Source: Paenibacillus sp. HB172176
GTDB lineage: Bacteria > Bacillota > Bacilli > Paenibacillales > Paenibacillaceae
Direction: 5' to 3'
Assembly: GCF_011947265.1 (NCBI RefSeq)
Contig: NZ_JAATHD010000017.1
Coordinates: 1-64,000 of the forward strand
DNA: 64,000 bases
Shown: one piece after another, positions 25,214 to 34,652 of the stretch
Layout: every line of letters starts with the position of its first letter
How positions within the stretch are numbered: position 1 is the first letter of the stretch
Notes under the pieces: generated by a model
What the model saw: only the letters and a program-made list of their open reading frames with translations
Told to the model about the DNA's origin: nothing
Databases searched by the model: none
Translations under genes and position numbers: made by a program

Positions 25214-26236
25214 ATGAATATGAAGGCTTTGTTCATTGGAGGAACGGGAACGATCAGCTCGGCGATTACCAGACAACTGGCCGAGCAGGGCTGCGAGCTG
25301 TATGTGCTGAACAGAGGCAACAGGAATGCGGATGTACCGGCCGAGGTGAAGCTTATCCAGGGCGATATTAACGATGAAGCGGGAATCGCAGAGCTTATCG
25401 CCGATTTGAACTTCGACGTAGTGGCAGATTTCATCGCTTTTCGGCCCGAGCAGTTGGAGCGCGATTATCGTTTGTTCGCAGGCAAGACGAAGCAGTTCAT
25501 CTTCATCAGCTCGGCTTCGGCCTATCAGACGCCGTTGTCCGACTACCGCATTACCGAAGGAACGCCGTTATCCAATCCGTATTGGGAATATTCGCGGAAC
25601 AAGATTGCCTGCGAGGACTATCTGATGAAGCAATATCGGGAAGAGAGCTTCCCGGTCACCATTGTGCGGCCAAGCCACACGTACAACGAACGATCAATTC
25701 CGCTGGGCGTGCATGGAAGCAAGGGAAGCTGGCAGGTGGCAAAGCGTATGCTGGAGGGCAAGCCGGTTATTATTCACGGAGACGGCACGTCGCTTTGGAC
25801 GATGACGGATAGCCGCGACTTCGCTAAAGGCTTCATCGGTCTGATGGGCAATCTTCATGCGATTGGGGAAGCGGTGCAGATTACTTCGGACGAATCGCTT
25901 ACCTGGAACCAGATCTACGAGGCCATTGCCAATGCGCTGGGTGTGCGGCTAAATGCGGTGCATGTGGCGTCGGAGTTCCTTGATGCTTGCAGCACCGAGG
26001 ATTATCGCGGAGGTTTGCTTGGCGACAAGGCGAATACGGTCGTCTTCGACAACAGCAAGCTGAAGCGGCTGGTGCCGGAGTTCGTCGCGACGACTCGTTT
26101 CGATCAAGGCATCAAGGATACGATTCGTCATATCCTCGCCCATCCCGAGCTGCAAGTCGCCGACGAGGCCTTCGACGCCTGGTGCGACAAGGTCGTGGCG
26201 GCGATGGACGCCGCGGCGCGGATGGTCAGGGAGTAG
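25214..26236 (+). CDS. NAD-dependent epimerase/dehydratase family protein
   Basis: This is a 340-residue extended SDR. It begins with the nucleotide-binding MKALFIGGTGTISSAI. LNRGNRN follows strand 2. ISSASAY and YSRNK provide the catalytic Ser and the Tyr-x3-Lys pair (sequence W-E-Y-S-R-N-K), then TIVRPSHTY. The family acts on nucleotide sugars or mRNA-binding homologues; the substrate is unknown. GGAGGTGG precedes the start. It is probably in an operon with the CE7 esterase. The last codons are repeated imperfectly 50 bp downstream. Confidence 0.88.
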   Translation: MNMKALFIGGTGTISSAITRQLAEQGCELYVLNRGNRNADVPAEVKLIQGDINDEAGIAELIADLNFDVVADFIAFRPEQLERDYRLFAGKTKQFIFISSASAYQTPLSDYRITEGTPLSNPYWEYSRNKIACEDYLMKQYREESFPVTIVRPSHTYNERSIPLGVHGSKGSWQVAKRMLEGKPVIIHGDGTSLWTMTDSRDFAKGFIGLMGNLHAIGEAVQITSDESLTWNQIYEAIANALGVRLNAVHVASEFLDACSTEDYRGGLLGDKANTVVFDNSKLKRLVPEFVATTRFDQGIKDTIRHILAHPELQVADEAFDAWCDKVVAAMDAAARMVRE

Positions 26237-26286
26237 CTGTTGTCATGACGACGCTGGATACCGCGGTGCGAATGATGCGGGAGTAA
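26204..26286 (+). repeat. Imperfect 50-bp duplication of the epimerase 3' end
   Basis: The last codons of the epimerase gene (M-D-A-A-A-R-M-V-R-E-stop, from 26204) recur 50 bp downstream as L-D-T-A-V-R-M-M-R-E-stop, ending at 26286. The second copy is in another frame relative to the gene and follows a fresh ATG (26245). It may be a tail left from a deleted paralogue or a local duplication. Confidence 0.65.
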
Positions 26287-26379
26287 CTTCTCGTATCGAC
26301 GCTGGCTTCTGGAAACCTGCGAATTTTCAGCAGGCGAAGAGTGACAAGGGTAGGCAGAGTAAGGAGTAAATTTGTCATA

Positions 26380-26425
26380 GAAGGCATCTCTTACGTTCTG
26401 AGCGACGGAGGGGATGCCTTCTTTT
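26380..26425 (+). terminator. Terminator of the esterase/epimerase operon
   Basis: GAAGGCATC pairs with GATGCCTTC, followed by TTTTATT. Confidence 0.8.
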
Positions 26426-26495
26426 ATTATGTGTCGCGATGTGTCAGGATAGCCGGCAGCCTTGAATGCTATCTTCATTTTGTCAATGATTGATT

Positions 26496-26562
26496 CTCGT
26501 ATTTTTGTGATGTATACGAGTTTTTTCGTGCTGGCTTGCTCAGAGTACGACTCTGAGCAAGC
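26496..26562 (+). terminator. Two further hairpins after the epimerase operon
   Basis: CTCGTAT/ATACGAG (26496-26520) is followed by six T residues. A perfect 13-bp hairpin, GCTTGCTCAGAGT with ACTCTGAGCAAGC and a 3-nt loop, then occupies 26534-26562 and has no T run. Three hairpins in series isolate the GH9 gene from upstream transcription. Confidence 0.65.
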
Positions 26563-26650
26563 TCTATGTTGTGTTCAATTGGCTCAGATTGATCATCGGA
26601 GACTCACTATTCATCATCGCAAATAAAGTCTGGTTCCACTATGCTTTTGT

Positions 26651-26664
26651 TGTAAGCGGATTCA
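26651..26664 (+). promoter_or_regulatory. cre-like site upstream of the GH9 gene
   Basis: TGTAAGCGGATTCA fits the cre consensus at 12 of 14 positions and lies 109 bp before the GH9 start. The rest of 26563-26772 contains no gene and no confident promoter. A GTGGAGG ribosome binding site precedes the ATG. Confidence 0.5.
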
Positions 26665-26772
26665 CTTTGGAAGAGAGGAGGGTGGTAAACGGGGGGGCGT
26701 TGATAGAGAGGAGCAACTCATCCTAACAGCATGAATGTACATAAGCCAAAAACGAATCGTGGAGGTTAATTA

Positions 26773-29700
26773 ATGTCGAGAAAATCAAAAATGAAGAAAC
26801 AAGCTCGCAAGCTGATTTCCCTTGGACTTGGACTCATGCTTACGTTGAATGTGTTCAGTTCGGTGGCATCAGCCGCCGTTACGCCGCTTCCCAGCCCGAG
26901 TACGCCGCTGATTTGGGATGATTTCTCCGGCGGGGGTCAATTCAATCTAGCTTGGATGAACTGGTACAATCAAGATGGAGGCACAGGAACCTTCTCCAAA
27001 ACAACCGTTGACTCAAGAGATGTCGGCCTATTCGCGCAAACGCCCGCTTCCTCCTCTTCTTGGGCAAAATTCCAGCCATGGAATGAGCATGTGGATCTAT
27101 CAGGCTATCAATATGTTAATCTGACCCTCAAAAACCCGGGCTATACGGACGAAAAGATTAAATTCGTCGCAAACGACGGCGCCCACAGCTTCAATCTCAC
27201 AGGAGGTTGGGTATCTGTAGCCGGCACATGGACCGATCTGCAATTTGATCTGGATGCGCTCTCCCCGGCAATTGAGAAGGATAGCGTCATCTTCGAATTA
27301 TGGCTGCGCCAAGGCAGCGGCACATACGGCGAAGTGCTGGTAGATGAAATCACGGCATCGAATGTTGCCTCCGGCACAGCGCCCACGCTTACAGGCAACA
27401 CCATGACAGCCAACTCGAGCTCGACCTATACGCAGAACACAACCTTCACCTTCTCTACGACCTACACAGACGCGGACAATGAAGCTCCGTTCGCGACTCA
27501 GCTTATTATTGATGATACAGCCTATGACATGGACGAAGTCGATCCGCTTGACACCACGTATACGGACGGCAAGGATTATACCTACGTGACGAAGCTTCCG
27601 GCGGGCTCGCACAGCTATTATTTCCGCACAACAGACACCACCTCCAATATGGTGACGACAACGGCGGTCTCTGGCCCGGTGGTGACGCAGTCGACGCAGA
27701 TTATTGATGTTGTCGTCAGCCAGGCGGGATACAGCGCGAATGATTTCAAGAACGCTCAAGTCACTTCCACCGAGCCGCTGACGGACCTCAGCTTCAATGT
27801 GCTTAGCGGCTCTACGGTAGTAAGCTCGGGCACCCTGGTCGACAAGGGCGTAACCTGGGACAAGCATGTGTATTCCGCGGACTTCTCCACGGTAACGGCT
27901 ACAGGCTCCAATTACAAGATTCAGTCCAATGGAATTTCGTCCTATCCATTCCAGATCGCGACGAACATCTGGGACAATTACAAGGACGAGATGACCGCCT
28001 TCTACCGCATTCAGCGTGCTAGCGTGGATACGGTTGACGCCTACCCGGCAGGCTACAGTACAGTCGAGCCTTCTTCGAGCGTCTTTCATCAAGCGGGCCA
28101 TCTGGATGATGCCGCATCGGAGGATCATACGGTTCAATACGATCTGACCGGCGGCTGGTACGATGCGGGCGATTATGGCAAGTATGGCGGCAACCAGTGG
28201 GTAGGCGCCGAGATTGCGCTTGCTTATGTGCGCTATGCCGGCGAGGATGCTGTCGCGTATGACAATGACAACAACGGCATTCCGGATCTGATCGACGAAG
28301 CGATCGTCGGAAGCGATTATGTATTGAAGTTCGCCGATCAACTCGGCGGCGCGATGTACGATCTGAGGAATAACTCCGGCGGCTTCAAGCATCCGGAGAA
28401 ATCAACAGATAATATTCCAGGCACTTCGGATGATCGAGTGATTAGCAATCCAGGCATTGGCGGTTCGGCGAAATCCGCAGGCACACTTGCGGCGACAGCA
28501 AGAGCAATTAACGCCGCGATTGCCGAAGGCGATATCGATTCATCCAAGGTGGCGGAGCTAGCTGCACTCTCTGCCGATTACGAGGATGGAGCGGTCGTAT
28601 TCCATAACTATGTTAATGCGCATCTATCCGATCCGCAAGGCAGCTACAACACAAGAGGCGAGATCAGCAACTCAATGCTGCTTGCCGATGTAGAGCTCTA
28701 TTTGCTCACGAATGATGCGGCCTACAAAACAGCGGCGGAGGACAAGATCAGCGTCCTCTCCTTCGGCAACATCTCCAACACGAACTATTGGGATATGCGT
28801 CCGATGTCGCTGGCTGAATTCTATCCAGTGGCAAGCACTTCCCTGCAGCCGCAAATTCAAGATTTGCTGAAGCAGCAATTGGACTTCTTCATCTCCTCGC
28901 AGGATGATACGCCGTATGGCGTGCTGAATCAGTTCAAGAACTTCGGCGTGAATGAGCCGCATATGTCCTATGTTGGCGACGCCATGCGCTATTACGAGCT
29001 GTTCGGCGATCCAGCCGCCTTGCGCGCGGTGCTGAAAGGCATGTACTGGGTTTATGGCGAGAATCCTTGGAATATCAGCTGGGTATCCGGCATTGGAACC
29101 GATTTTGTCGATTTCTTGCACACGAGACTCGATGAGGATGTGAACACCTCGCGAGAAAGCGGCGTCATCATTCCAGGCGCGATGGTCAGCGGACCGAATA
29201 TGAAGAATACGCTTGATCCGTACAGCGACAGTCCATGGTACATGGATCGCAGGCTGAATGACGATCATCAACAACAATGGCGTTACAATGAATTCAGCAT
29301 CAGTATTCAGGCGGGCATGCTCTATACGGTCATGGCTCTTGCAGCTACGGACAGCGTAACATCCGGAGCGGGAACGACTCCGCCAGAGATGCCGATTCTA
29401 TCGCCAATCATCGGTGATTATGTGCGCGGCGATGTGACGATCTTTGCCGATTCGGACACTCCGCTTAGTTCAATTGAATACAATTCGGGCGGCTACACCT
29501 CGATGAGCGTTTCCGGCGACGCCTTCTCCGGCGTCGTGGACGAGAGCGCAGCTGCGCCGCTTGCGACCAAACGAGTAGATGTGCGCGGCACGGATTCATC
29601 AGGCAACATGACGTACAGCTCCACTCATTTTACGATTGCGCCAGAGCTGCCGGATCCGACGCATCCCATGCTCTATGATGATTTCAACATAGGCGGCTAT

Positions 29701-31779
29701 TGGGGATCGACGCAGCACACAACCCAGGAATGGGTGAGCTGGTGGACGGACCCTAATAATCAGGGCGGAACGGCGGATTTCAATTCCAAGGAATTGGTTG
29801 ACGGCAGAACGGCCGGCAAATTCACATATGACCCTGCTTCGGACAGCTCCAAAGCGAAATTCCAGGCATGGGATGACAAATTCGATATTCGCGGCTACAA
29901 ATATATTAACTTTGATCTCAAGAATCCAGGTTATGAGAATATGACCATTTCCGCTATTATTAGCGACGGCTCGCATACGTTCTCCCTTCTGAACGGATTT
30001 GCAACCGTTCCGACTGACGTGTGGACCTCCTATAAGATTGATCTTGATTCCTTCCCTTATGAGATGGAGAAGGACTCGGTCAAGCTGACCTTCTACCTGA
30101 AGGGCACGGACGGCAATTACGGCGAGCTGCTCATGGATGATATTACTTTTACGAATGACGATGTGGGAACAGCGCCTACCTTGACTTCCGGAGGCGTGAA
30201 CTACTCAAGCGGAGATACAACGACGGATTATACGTTCAATGTGACGTATGCCGATGTGGATAACGAAAAGCCATTCAAGGTAGAGCTCTTGCTTGACGGC
30301 GTCGTTCATGTGATGGATGCGGTCAACGTGACGGACACGGATTACACGGATGGCAATGTGTACACGTACACAACGAAGCTGCCGCAAGGCATCCATTCGT
30401 ATTACTTCCATACGACGGATAATTCATCCAATGCGATCAGTACTTCCGTTGTGACAGGTCCGACCGTATCTCAAACTACGTCGCCGCCTGTTACGGCAGG
30501 GGAAATCATTATCGACAATACCGATTCGGCTTATGTGACGAAGACCGGAACATGGACTTCGGGAACGAATAATCCCGGTCAGTTCATTGGAGCCGATTAC
30601 TGGTATGATGGCAATACGGGCAAGGGCAGCAAGACCGTGACCTATACGCCTGACATCGAGACGGCCGGAAGCTACGAAGTGTACATGATGTGGACCGAGC
30701 AATCCAATCATGCGGATAATGTTCCTGTCGACATTGTGTACGACGGCGGGACAGATACGGTAACCATCGATCAGAAGAATGAAGGCGGAGAGTGGATTCT
30801 GCTCGATACGTATGATTTCGCTGCAGGAACTTCAGGCAGCATTACGATCCGCACAACGGGAACGAGTGGACATGTCATCGCGGACGCCGTGAGACTGGTG
30901 CCGGTAGGAACGACTCCGGATCCTGATCCGGAGCCGGAAGCAGAGCCTATCATCATTGACAATACCGATACGGCTTATGTGACGAAGGTAGGCTCATGGG
31001 CTTCCGGCACGAACAACCCGGGCCAATTCCTCGGAAGCGACTATCTCTATGACGGCAATACGGGCAAGGGCAGCAAGTCCGTCACGTATACGCCGGATAT
31101 CGAGGCGGCAGGAAGCTATGAGATCTATATGATGTGGACCGAGCAGTCGAATCATGCGGATAATGCGCCTGTCAGCATTGTATATGACGGCGGCACCGAT
31201 TCGATGACCGTGGACCAAACCGCCGACGGAGGCGTTTGGAATCTGCTTGGCACCTATGATTTCACGGTCGGCACATCCGGCAGCATTACTATCGGCAATA
31301 CAGGAACAACCGCGCATGTCATTGCGGATGCGGTGAAGCTTGTGCCAGTAACTACCGTGGTCGTCCCGGATCCGGTTATCGTGGATAATGCGGATGTAAC
31401 AGGCGTGACGCTGACTGGCAGCTGGGATGTCGGTTCAAGCCAGACCGATCGGTATGGTGACGATTATCTGCATGACAATCAGACAGGCAAAGGCAGCAAG
31501 AGCGTAGCATTCGCAGCTGATTTGGAAGTATCCGGCACCTACAACGTGTATGCGATGTGGGCGGATTATACCAACCGAAGCACGGCTGTTCCGATCACAA
31601 TCACCTATGACGGCGGAAGCGATGTTGTTTACGTGAATCAATCAACGAACGGAGGCGTATGGAATCTGCTCGGCACCTATGAATTCGATGCTTCGACCGG
31701 AGGCGTCGTCACAATCAGCAACACCGGCACAACCGGCTATGTTATTGCCGATGCGGTGAAATTTGAATATGCGGAATAG
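26773..31779 (+). CDS. Secreted multidomain GH9 glycoside hydrolase
   Basis: This is a 1668-residue exported enzyme with a signal peptide to about residue 35 (VASAAVT). A jelly-roll binding module (about 46-195) and an Ig-like segment come next. A CelD_N Ig-like domain (about 308-395) and the GH9 catalytic domain (about 400-870) follow. The catalytic domain has the GGWYDAGDYGKY signature (Asp 464 and Asp 467) and the acid Glu 840 in RYNEFSI. A second copy of the binding and Ig module pair lies at about 966-1240. Three golvesin-C-like CBD repeats start near 1243, 1391 and 1532, each opening IIDN-D or VDN-D with GKGSK. GH9 enzymes cleave beta-1,4-glucans or related chains; the specificity is open. 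The gene is monocistronic behind a cre-like site. Confidence 0.92.
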   Translation: MSRKSKMKKQARKLISLGLGLMLTLNVFSSVASAAVTPLPSPSTPLIWDDFSGGGQFNLAWMNWYNQDGGTGTFSKTTVDSRDVGLFAQTPASSSSWAKFQPWNEHVDLSGYQYVNLTLKNPGYTDEKIKFVANDGAHSFNLTGGWVSVAGTWTDLQFDLDALSPAIEKDSVIFELWLRQGSGTYGEVLVDEITASNVASGTAPTLTGNTMTANSSSTYTQNTTFTFSTTYTDADNEAPFATQLIIDDTAYDMDEVDPLDTTYTDGKDYTYVTKLPAGSHSYYFRTTDTTSNMVTTTAVSGPVVTQSTQIIDVVVSQAGYSANDFKNAQVTSTEPLTDLSFNVLSGSTVVSSGTLVDKGVTWDKHVYSADFSTVTATGSNYKIQSNGISSYPFQIATNIWDNYKDEMTAFYRIQRASVDTVDAYPAGYSTVEPSSSVFHQAGHLDDAASEDHTVQYDLTGGWYDAGDYGKYGGNQWVGAEIALAYVRYAGEDAVAYDNDNNGIPDLIDEAIVGSDYVLKFADQLGGAMYDLRNNSGGFKHPEKSTDNIPGTSDDRVISNPGIGGSAKSAGTLAATARAINAAIAEGDIDSSKVAELAALSADYEDGAVVFHNYVNAHLSDPQGSYNTRGEISNSMLLADVELYLLTNDAAYKTAAEDKISVLSFGNISNTNYWDMRPMSLAEFYPVASTSLQPQIQDLLKQQLDFFISSQDDTPYGVLNQFKNFGVNEPHMSYVGDAMRYYELFGDPAALRAVLKGMYWVYGENPWNISWVSGIGTDFVDFLHTRLDEDVNTSRESGVIIPGAMVSGPNMKNTLDPYSDSPWYMDRRLNDDHQQQWRYNEFSISIQAGMLYTVMALAATDSVTSGAGTTPPEMPILSPIIGDYVRGDVTIFADSDTPLSSIEYNSGGYTSMSVSGDAFSGVVDESAAAPLATKRVDVRGTDSSGNMTYSSTHFTIAPELPDPTHPMLYDDFNIGGYWGSTQHTTQEWVSWWTDPNNQGGTADFNSKELVDGRTAGKFTYDPASDSSKAKFQAWDDKFDIRGYKYINFDLKNPGYENMTISAIISDGSHTFSLLNGFATVPTDVWTSYKIDLDSFPYEMEKDSVKLTFYLKGTDGNYGELLMDDITFTNDDVGTAPTLTSGGVNYSSGDTTTDYTFNVTYADVDNEKPFKVELLLDGVVHVMDAVNVTDTDYTDGNVYTYTTKLPQGIHSYYFHTTDNSSNAISTSVVTGPTVSQTTSPPVTAGEIIIDNTDSAYVTKTGTWTSGTNNPGQFIGADYWYDGNTGKGSKTVTYTPDIETAGSYEVYMMWTEQSNHADNVPVDIVYDGGTDTVTIDQKNEGGEWILLDTYDFAAGTSGSITIRTTGTSGHVIADAVRLVPVGTTPDPDPEPEAEPIIIDNTDTAYVTKVGSWASGTNNPGQFLGSDYLYDGNTGKGSKSVTYTPDIEAAGSYEIYMMWTEQSNHADNAPVSIVYDGGTDSMTVDQTADGGVWNLLGTYDFTVGTSGSITIGNTGTTAHVIADAVKLVPVTTVVVPDPVIVDNADVTGVTLTGSWDVGSSQTDRYGDDYLHDNQTGKGSKSVAFAADLEVSGTYNVYAMWADYTNRSTAVPITITYDGGSDVVYVNQSTNGGVWNLLGTYEFDASTGGVVTISNTGTTGYVIADAVKFEYAE

Positions 31780-31878
31780 ACTGGCGTTCAAAGCGATGAC
31801 GGCATAAAAGAAAGGCGAAATGAGAAAACCTCTACCCTCGGCCTTTCGAAGATGAGAGACCGCGATATTGTGGTAAAA

Positions 31879-31909
31879 AACAACACCGATCCTTAGGATC
31901 GGTGTTGTT
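31879..31909. terminator. Bidirectional terminator between the GH9 and DUF3024 genes
   Basis: A perfect 14-bp stem AACAACACCGATCC/GGATCGGTGTTGTT has a TTA loop. It is followed by six T residues on the minus strand, serving DUF3024, and by CGCTTTTA on the plus strand. A weaker GAAAGGC/GCCTTTC hairpin lies just before, at 31810-31847. Confidence 0.85.
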
Positions 31910-31923
31910 CGCTTTTATCCGCA

Positions 31924-32253
31924 CTATCCCCAGAACAAGCCTCGTTCATCGCGATCGACAATTTCGAGCTGCTTCTCGAAATCGCTGTCGGGTTCGATAT
32001 CGTCGACCCAGTGCCATTTGTCCTTGCTGTCCCGCCAGTATACCTTCCACATGCCGTCATTCAGCCGGAACTGTGCAATGTCCAGCTGCGTCCAGCCCTC
32101 GCCCTTATAAGCCGGTCGTTCTTCCATTAACGTAATGTTCTGGCCTCTTGTTTTGTAGATTAATCTGATTTGATCCCGAATATGAGGTGGAATCTTCCCC
32201 GCTATGTAACTGTCCATAATTTTCGCAATCCGTCTTTTCGTGAAATCATCCAT
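31924..32253 (-). CDS. DUF3024 family protein
   Basis: This is a 109-residue protein matching DUF3024 across its whole length: MDDFTKRRIAKIMDSYIAGK, IPPHIRDQIRLIYK, EERPAY, then IAQFRLNDGMWKVYWRDS and the conserved ending VDRDERGLFWG. The family is widespread in Firmicutes and functionally uncharacterised; the many Trp and charged residues suggest a small soluble domain. AAGGAG upstream supports ATG 32253; the longer frame adds 11 residues without a ribosome binding site. It is monocistronic. Confidence 0.88.
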   Translation of the reverse strand: MDDFTKRRIAKIMDSYIAGKIPPHIRDQIRLIYKTRGQNITLMEERPAYKGEGWTQLDIAQFRLNDGMWKVYWRDSKDKWHWVDDIEPDSDFEKQLEIVDRDERGLFWG

Positions 32254-32397
32254 GTATACATGCTCCTTATGGTTTGGTCGCACCACAGAAGAGGTGTCCT
32301 ATTCATGATAGTGCTTCAAGGAAGGATGATCAACCGCTTTCTGCAAAAAAAAGCCCCGCCCTGCTTGCCAGAAATCGGGTATGAAACGGCCAGGCGC

Positions 32398-33213
32398 TTA
32401 GTGAACCTGTCCGGATTCACCGCGGCATTGCTCGGGACGTACGCCATAGATGCCCGCGAACGCGCGATAGAAGGGACTGGTGCTCGAATAGCCGAGGCTG
32501 AGAGCGATATCCGTGACGCTGGCGCGTGTTGTCCGCAGAAGACGCATCGCTTCTTTCATTCGCAGCTTCAGCACATAGTGATAGGGCGTATCGCCGGTCG
32601 CTGCTTTGAAGGAGCGAATGAAATGATAGCGGCTTTGCGCGGCGATGCCGGCCATCGCATCGATGGAGACGGTCTCCCTGAAATGACTGTGAATGTAATC
32701 CAGCACTTGATCGAGATAGCGGTCCTTGCCTATATTCGTAGTGCGTTCGGAAAGCGAAGCCGACATTGTATTCCCTGTCATCATAGCGCTCAGATACGCA
32801 ATGACCTGCGCTTCTGTTTGCTCTCGGATCAACCTGTCGCAAGGATCGCTTCTCATCAACGCGTCGATCCAGGTTCGATAATAGCCGCTCAATTGCAGCG
32901 AATCGAAGGATTGCCGCACGCCGCGCGCAAATCCGGGGGCTGATTCCGAGCCGCGCCAGGCTTCTTGCCTGATTTTGATAATAATCAATCCCGACAAGCT
33001 GTCCGCCTCGAAGGAATGCCGCTCGCCGGGATGCTGAACAAGCGCTCGTCCGCTGCCAAGAGAAAATTCCTTATGCTCGAGTTTGAAATGGCAGTTGCCC
33101 TGCAGTGGGACTGTAATTTGATATTCAGCCTCATGCGTATGAGGCTGATTCGAGAATTGCCCGTCTATTCTCCATAGCTCCAGGAGCGGAGTCGTAAGCT
33201 GTACGATCATCAT
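32398..33213 (-). CDS. AraC-family transcriptional regulator
   Basis: This is a 271-residue regulator. An N-terminal cupin-like sensing domain (QPHTHEAEYQITVPL, LVQHPGERHSF) is followed by a C-terminal double HTH: YIHSHFRETVSIDAMAGIAA for the first motif and TRASVTDIALSLGYSSTSPF, then YRAFAGIYGVRPEQCR, for the second. It is divergent from an MFS exporter across 124 bp. Direct repeats GCAATTTCGG (33248) and GCAATATTTCGG (33269), 21-23 bp apart, are a plausible binding site in that gap. The likely role is drug- or metabolite-responsive control of the exporter. Confidence 0.9.
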   Translation of the reverse strand: MMIVQLTTPLLELWRIDGQFSNQPHTHEAEYQITVPLQGNCHFKLEHKEFSLGSGRALVQHPGERHSFEADSLSGLIIIKIRQEAWRGSESAPGFARGVRQSFDSLQLSGYYRTWIDALMRSDPCDRLIREQTEAQVIAYLSAMMTGNTMSASLSERTTNIGKDRYLDQVLDYIHSHFRETVSIDAMAGIAAQSRYHFIRSFKAATGDTPYHYVLKLRMKEAMRLLRTTRASVTDIALSLGYSSTSPFYRAFAGIYGVRPEQCRGESGQVH

Positions 33214-33337
33214 TGTTCACCCGTTTTTATTGTATCACGAAAATGCAGCAATTTCGGTCATGCATCGCGCAATATTTCGGAGGTTTCGCCCCATGGGCTG
33301 GGTTAGGATAGGGAGAAAACGAAAAAGGTGATTACAA

Positions 33338-34552
33338 ATGTCGAATTCTTCATCCGTTGTTTCTTCGTCCCAGCGGGTCGCCGCGACTACGCTGCTTGGC
33401 GTCAGCATGGCGCATTTGCTGAATGATCTGATGCAAAACGCCGTTCCGGCGGCATTCCCCATGTTCCAGCAAGCCATGCAGCTCAGCTTCACGCAAATTG
33501 GCTGGATTGCGTTCACGCTCAATCTGACCGCATCGATTCTGCAGCCGCTTATCGGGGCGTATACGGATCGCAAGCCGATGCCCTTCATGCTGCCGCTCGG
33601 CATGATCTTCACGCTGCTCGGCATGGCCGGATTGGCGTTGTCTCCGAACCTGGCCGCTCTCATTCTCTCCGCCGCGTGCATCGGGATCGGCTCATCCGTC
33701 CTGCATCCGGAATCGTCGCGGGTGGCTCATCTCGCGGCAGGCAAGGGAAGGGGCATGGCGCAATCCATCTTCCAGGTGGGAGGAAATACGGGGCAGGCGC
33801 TCGCGCCGCTCCTCGTCGCCTATGTCGTGACGCCGCGCGGTCCTCATGCGTTCCTCTGGTTTATGCTGTTCGCGGCAATAGGCATTGTTATTCAGGCATA
33901 CATGGCTCGCTGGTATAAGGCGCGGCTGCGCCTCATGCAAGAGACGCAGCGCAAAACGGCTGCGCCAAGCGAACGATCGAATCTGTCGAGAGGCTTTGTC
34001 CTGTTCGTAATCGGCGTCCTGCTTACGCTGCTATTCTCCAAGTTCGTTTATCTGGCAGGCATGACAGGGTATTACGCCTTCTATTTCATGGACCATTACG
34101 GACTGTCTCTGGAACGGGCCCAAACCGTGCTGTTCGCTTTGCAGTTTGCCGGCATGGCGGGAACGCTGCTGGGAGGACCGCTAGCGGATCGCATCGGCCG
34201 CAAGCAGGTGATCTGGTTCTCCATACTTGGCACGGCGCCGTTTTCCCTGCTGCTGCCGTATGCCTCGCCGGGTGTTGCCCTCATCCTTTGTCTGGCGATC
34301 GGCGCTATTCTGATGTCGGGCTTCTCGGTCATTATCGTCTACGCGCAGGAGATGCTGCCTGGCCGGGTAGGCACGATTGCAGGGTTGTTCTTCGGACTTT
34401 CCTTCGGCCTGGCCGGGCTCGGCTCGGTCGCGCTCGGCTGGCTGACGGATCAGACAGACGTCGCGTTTACGATTCGGTTGTGCTCGTATTTGCCGCTGCT
34501 GGGCATATTCGCGTTCCTGCTGCCAAGGGACAAGAAGTTAATGAATGGCTAG
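33338..34552 (+). CDS. MFS transporter, fosmidomycin-resistance (Fsr)-like
   Basis: This is a 404-residue, 12-helix major facilitator. The pattern SMAHLLNDLMQNAVPAAFPMF in helix 1 and GAYTDRKPMPFMLPLGMIF in the 2-3 loop are characteristic of the Fsr/MdtL-like drug efflux group. HPESSRVAHLAAGKGRGMAQ (about residue 127) and LADRIGRKQVIWFS (the second 2-3 loop) are family hallmarks. Export of a drug or sugar phosphate analogue is likely. AAAGGTGA precedes the ATG. The divergent AraC regulator is the probable controller. Confidence 0.9.
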   Translation: MSNSSSVVSSSQRVAATTLLGVSMAHLLNDLMQNAVPAAFPMFQQAMQLSFTQIGWIAFTLNLTASILQPLIGAYTDRKPMPFMLPLGMIFTLLGMAGLALSPNLAALILSAACIGIGSSVLHPESSRVAHLAAGKGRGMAQSIFQVGGNTGQALAPLLVAYVVTPRGPHAFLWFMLFAAIGIVIQAYMARWYKARLRLMQETQRKTAAPSERSNLSRGFVLFVIGVLLTLLFSKFVYLAGMTGYYAFYFMDHYGLSLERAQTVLFALQFAGMAGTLLGGPLADRIGRKQVIWFSILGTAPFSLLLPYASPGVALILCLAIGAILMSGFSVIIVYAQEMLPGRVGTIAGLFFGLSFGLAGLGSVALGWLTDQTDVAFTIRLCSYLPLLGIFAFLLPRDKKLMNG

Positions 34553-34652
34553 AAGAGGACTTTTTCAAAAAAAATAATGCCTTCCTTGTCGATCTCTCTA
34601 TTTCTCATTCGTCGTGTTCATAGAAGGATCAATTGAGAAGGAGAGATGAACA

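Noticed and set aside
27298-28392. 364-residue minus-strand open frame inside the GH9 gene
   Set aside because: A shadow of the GH9 coding frame; no start signal and an unnatural composition rich in Ile, Arg and His.
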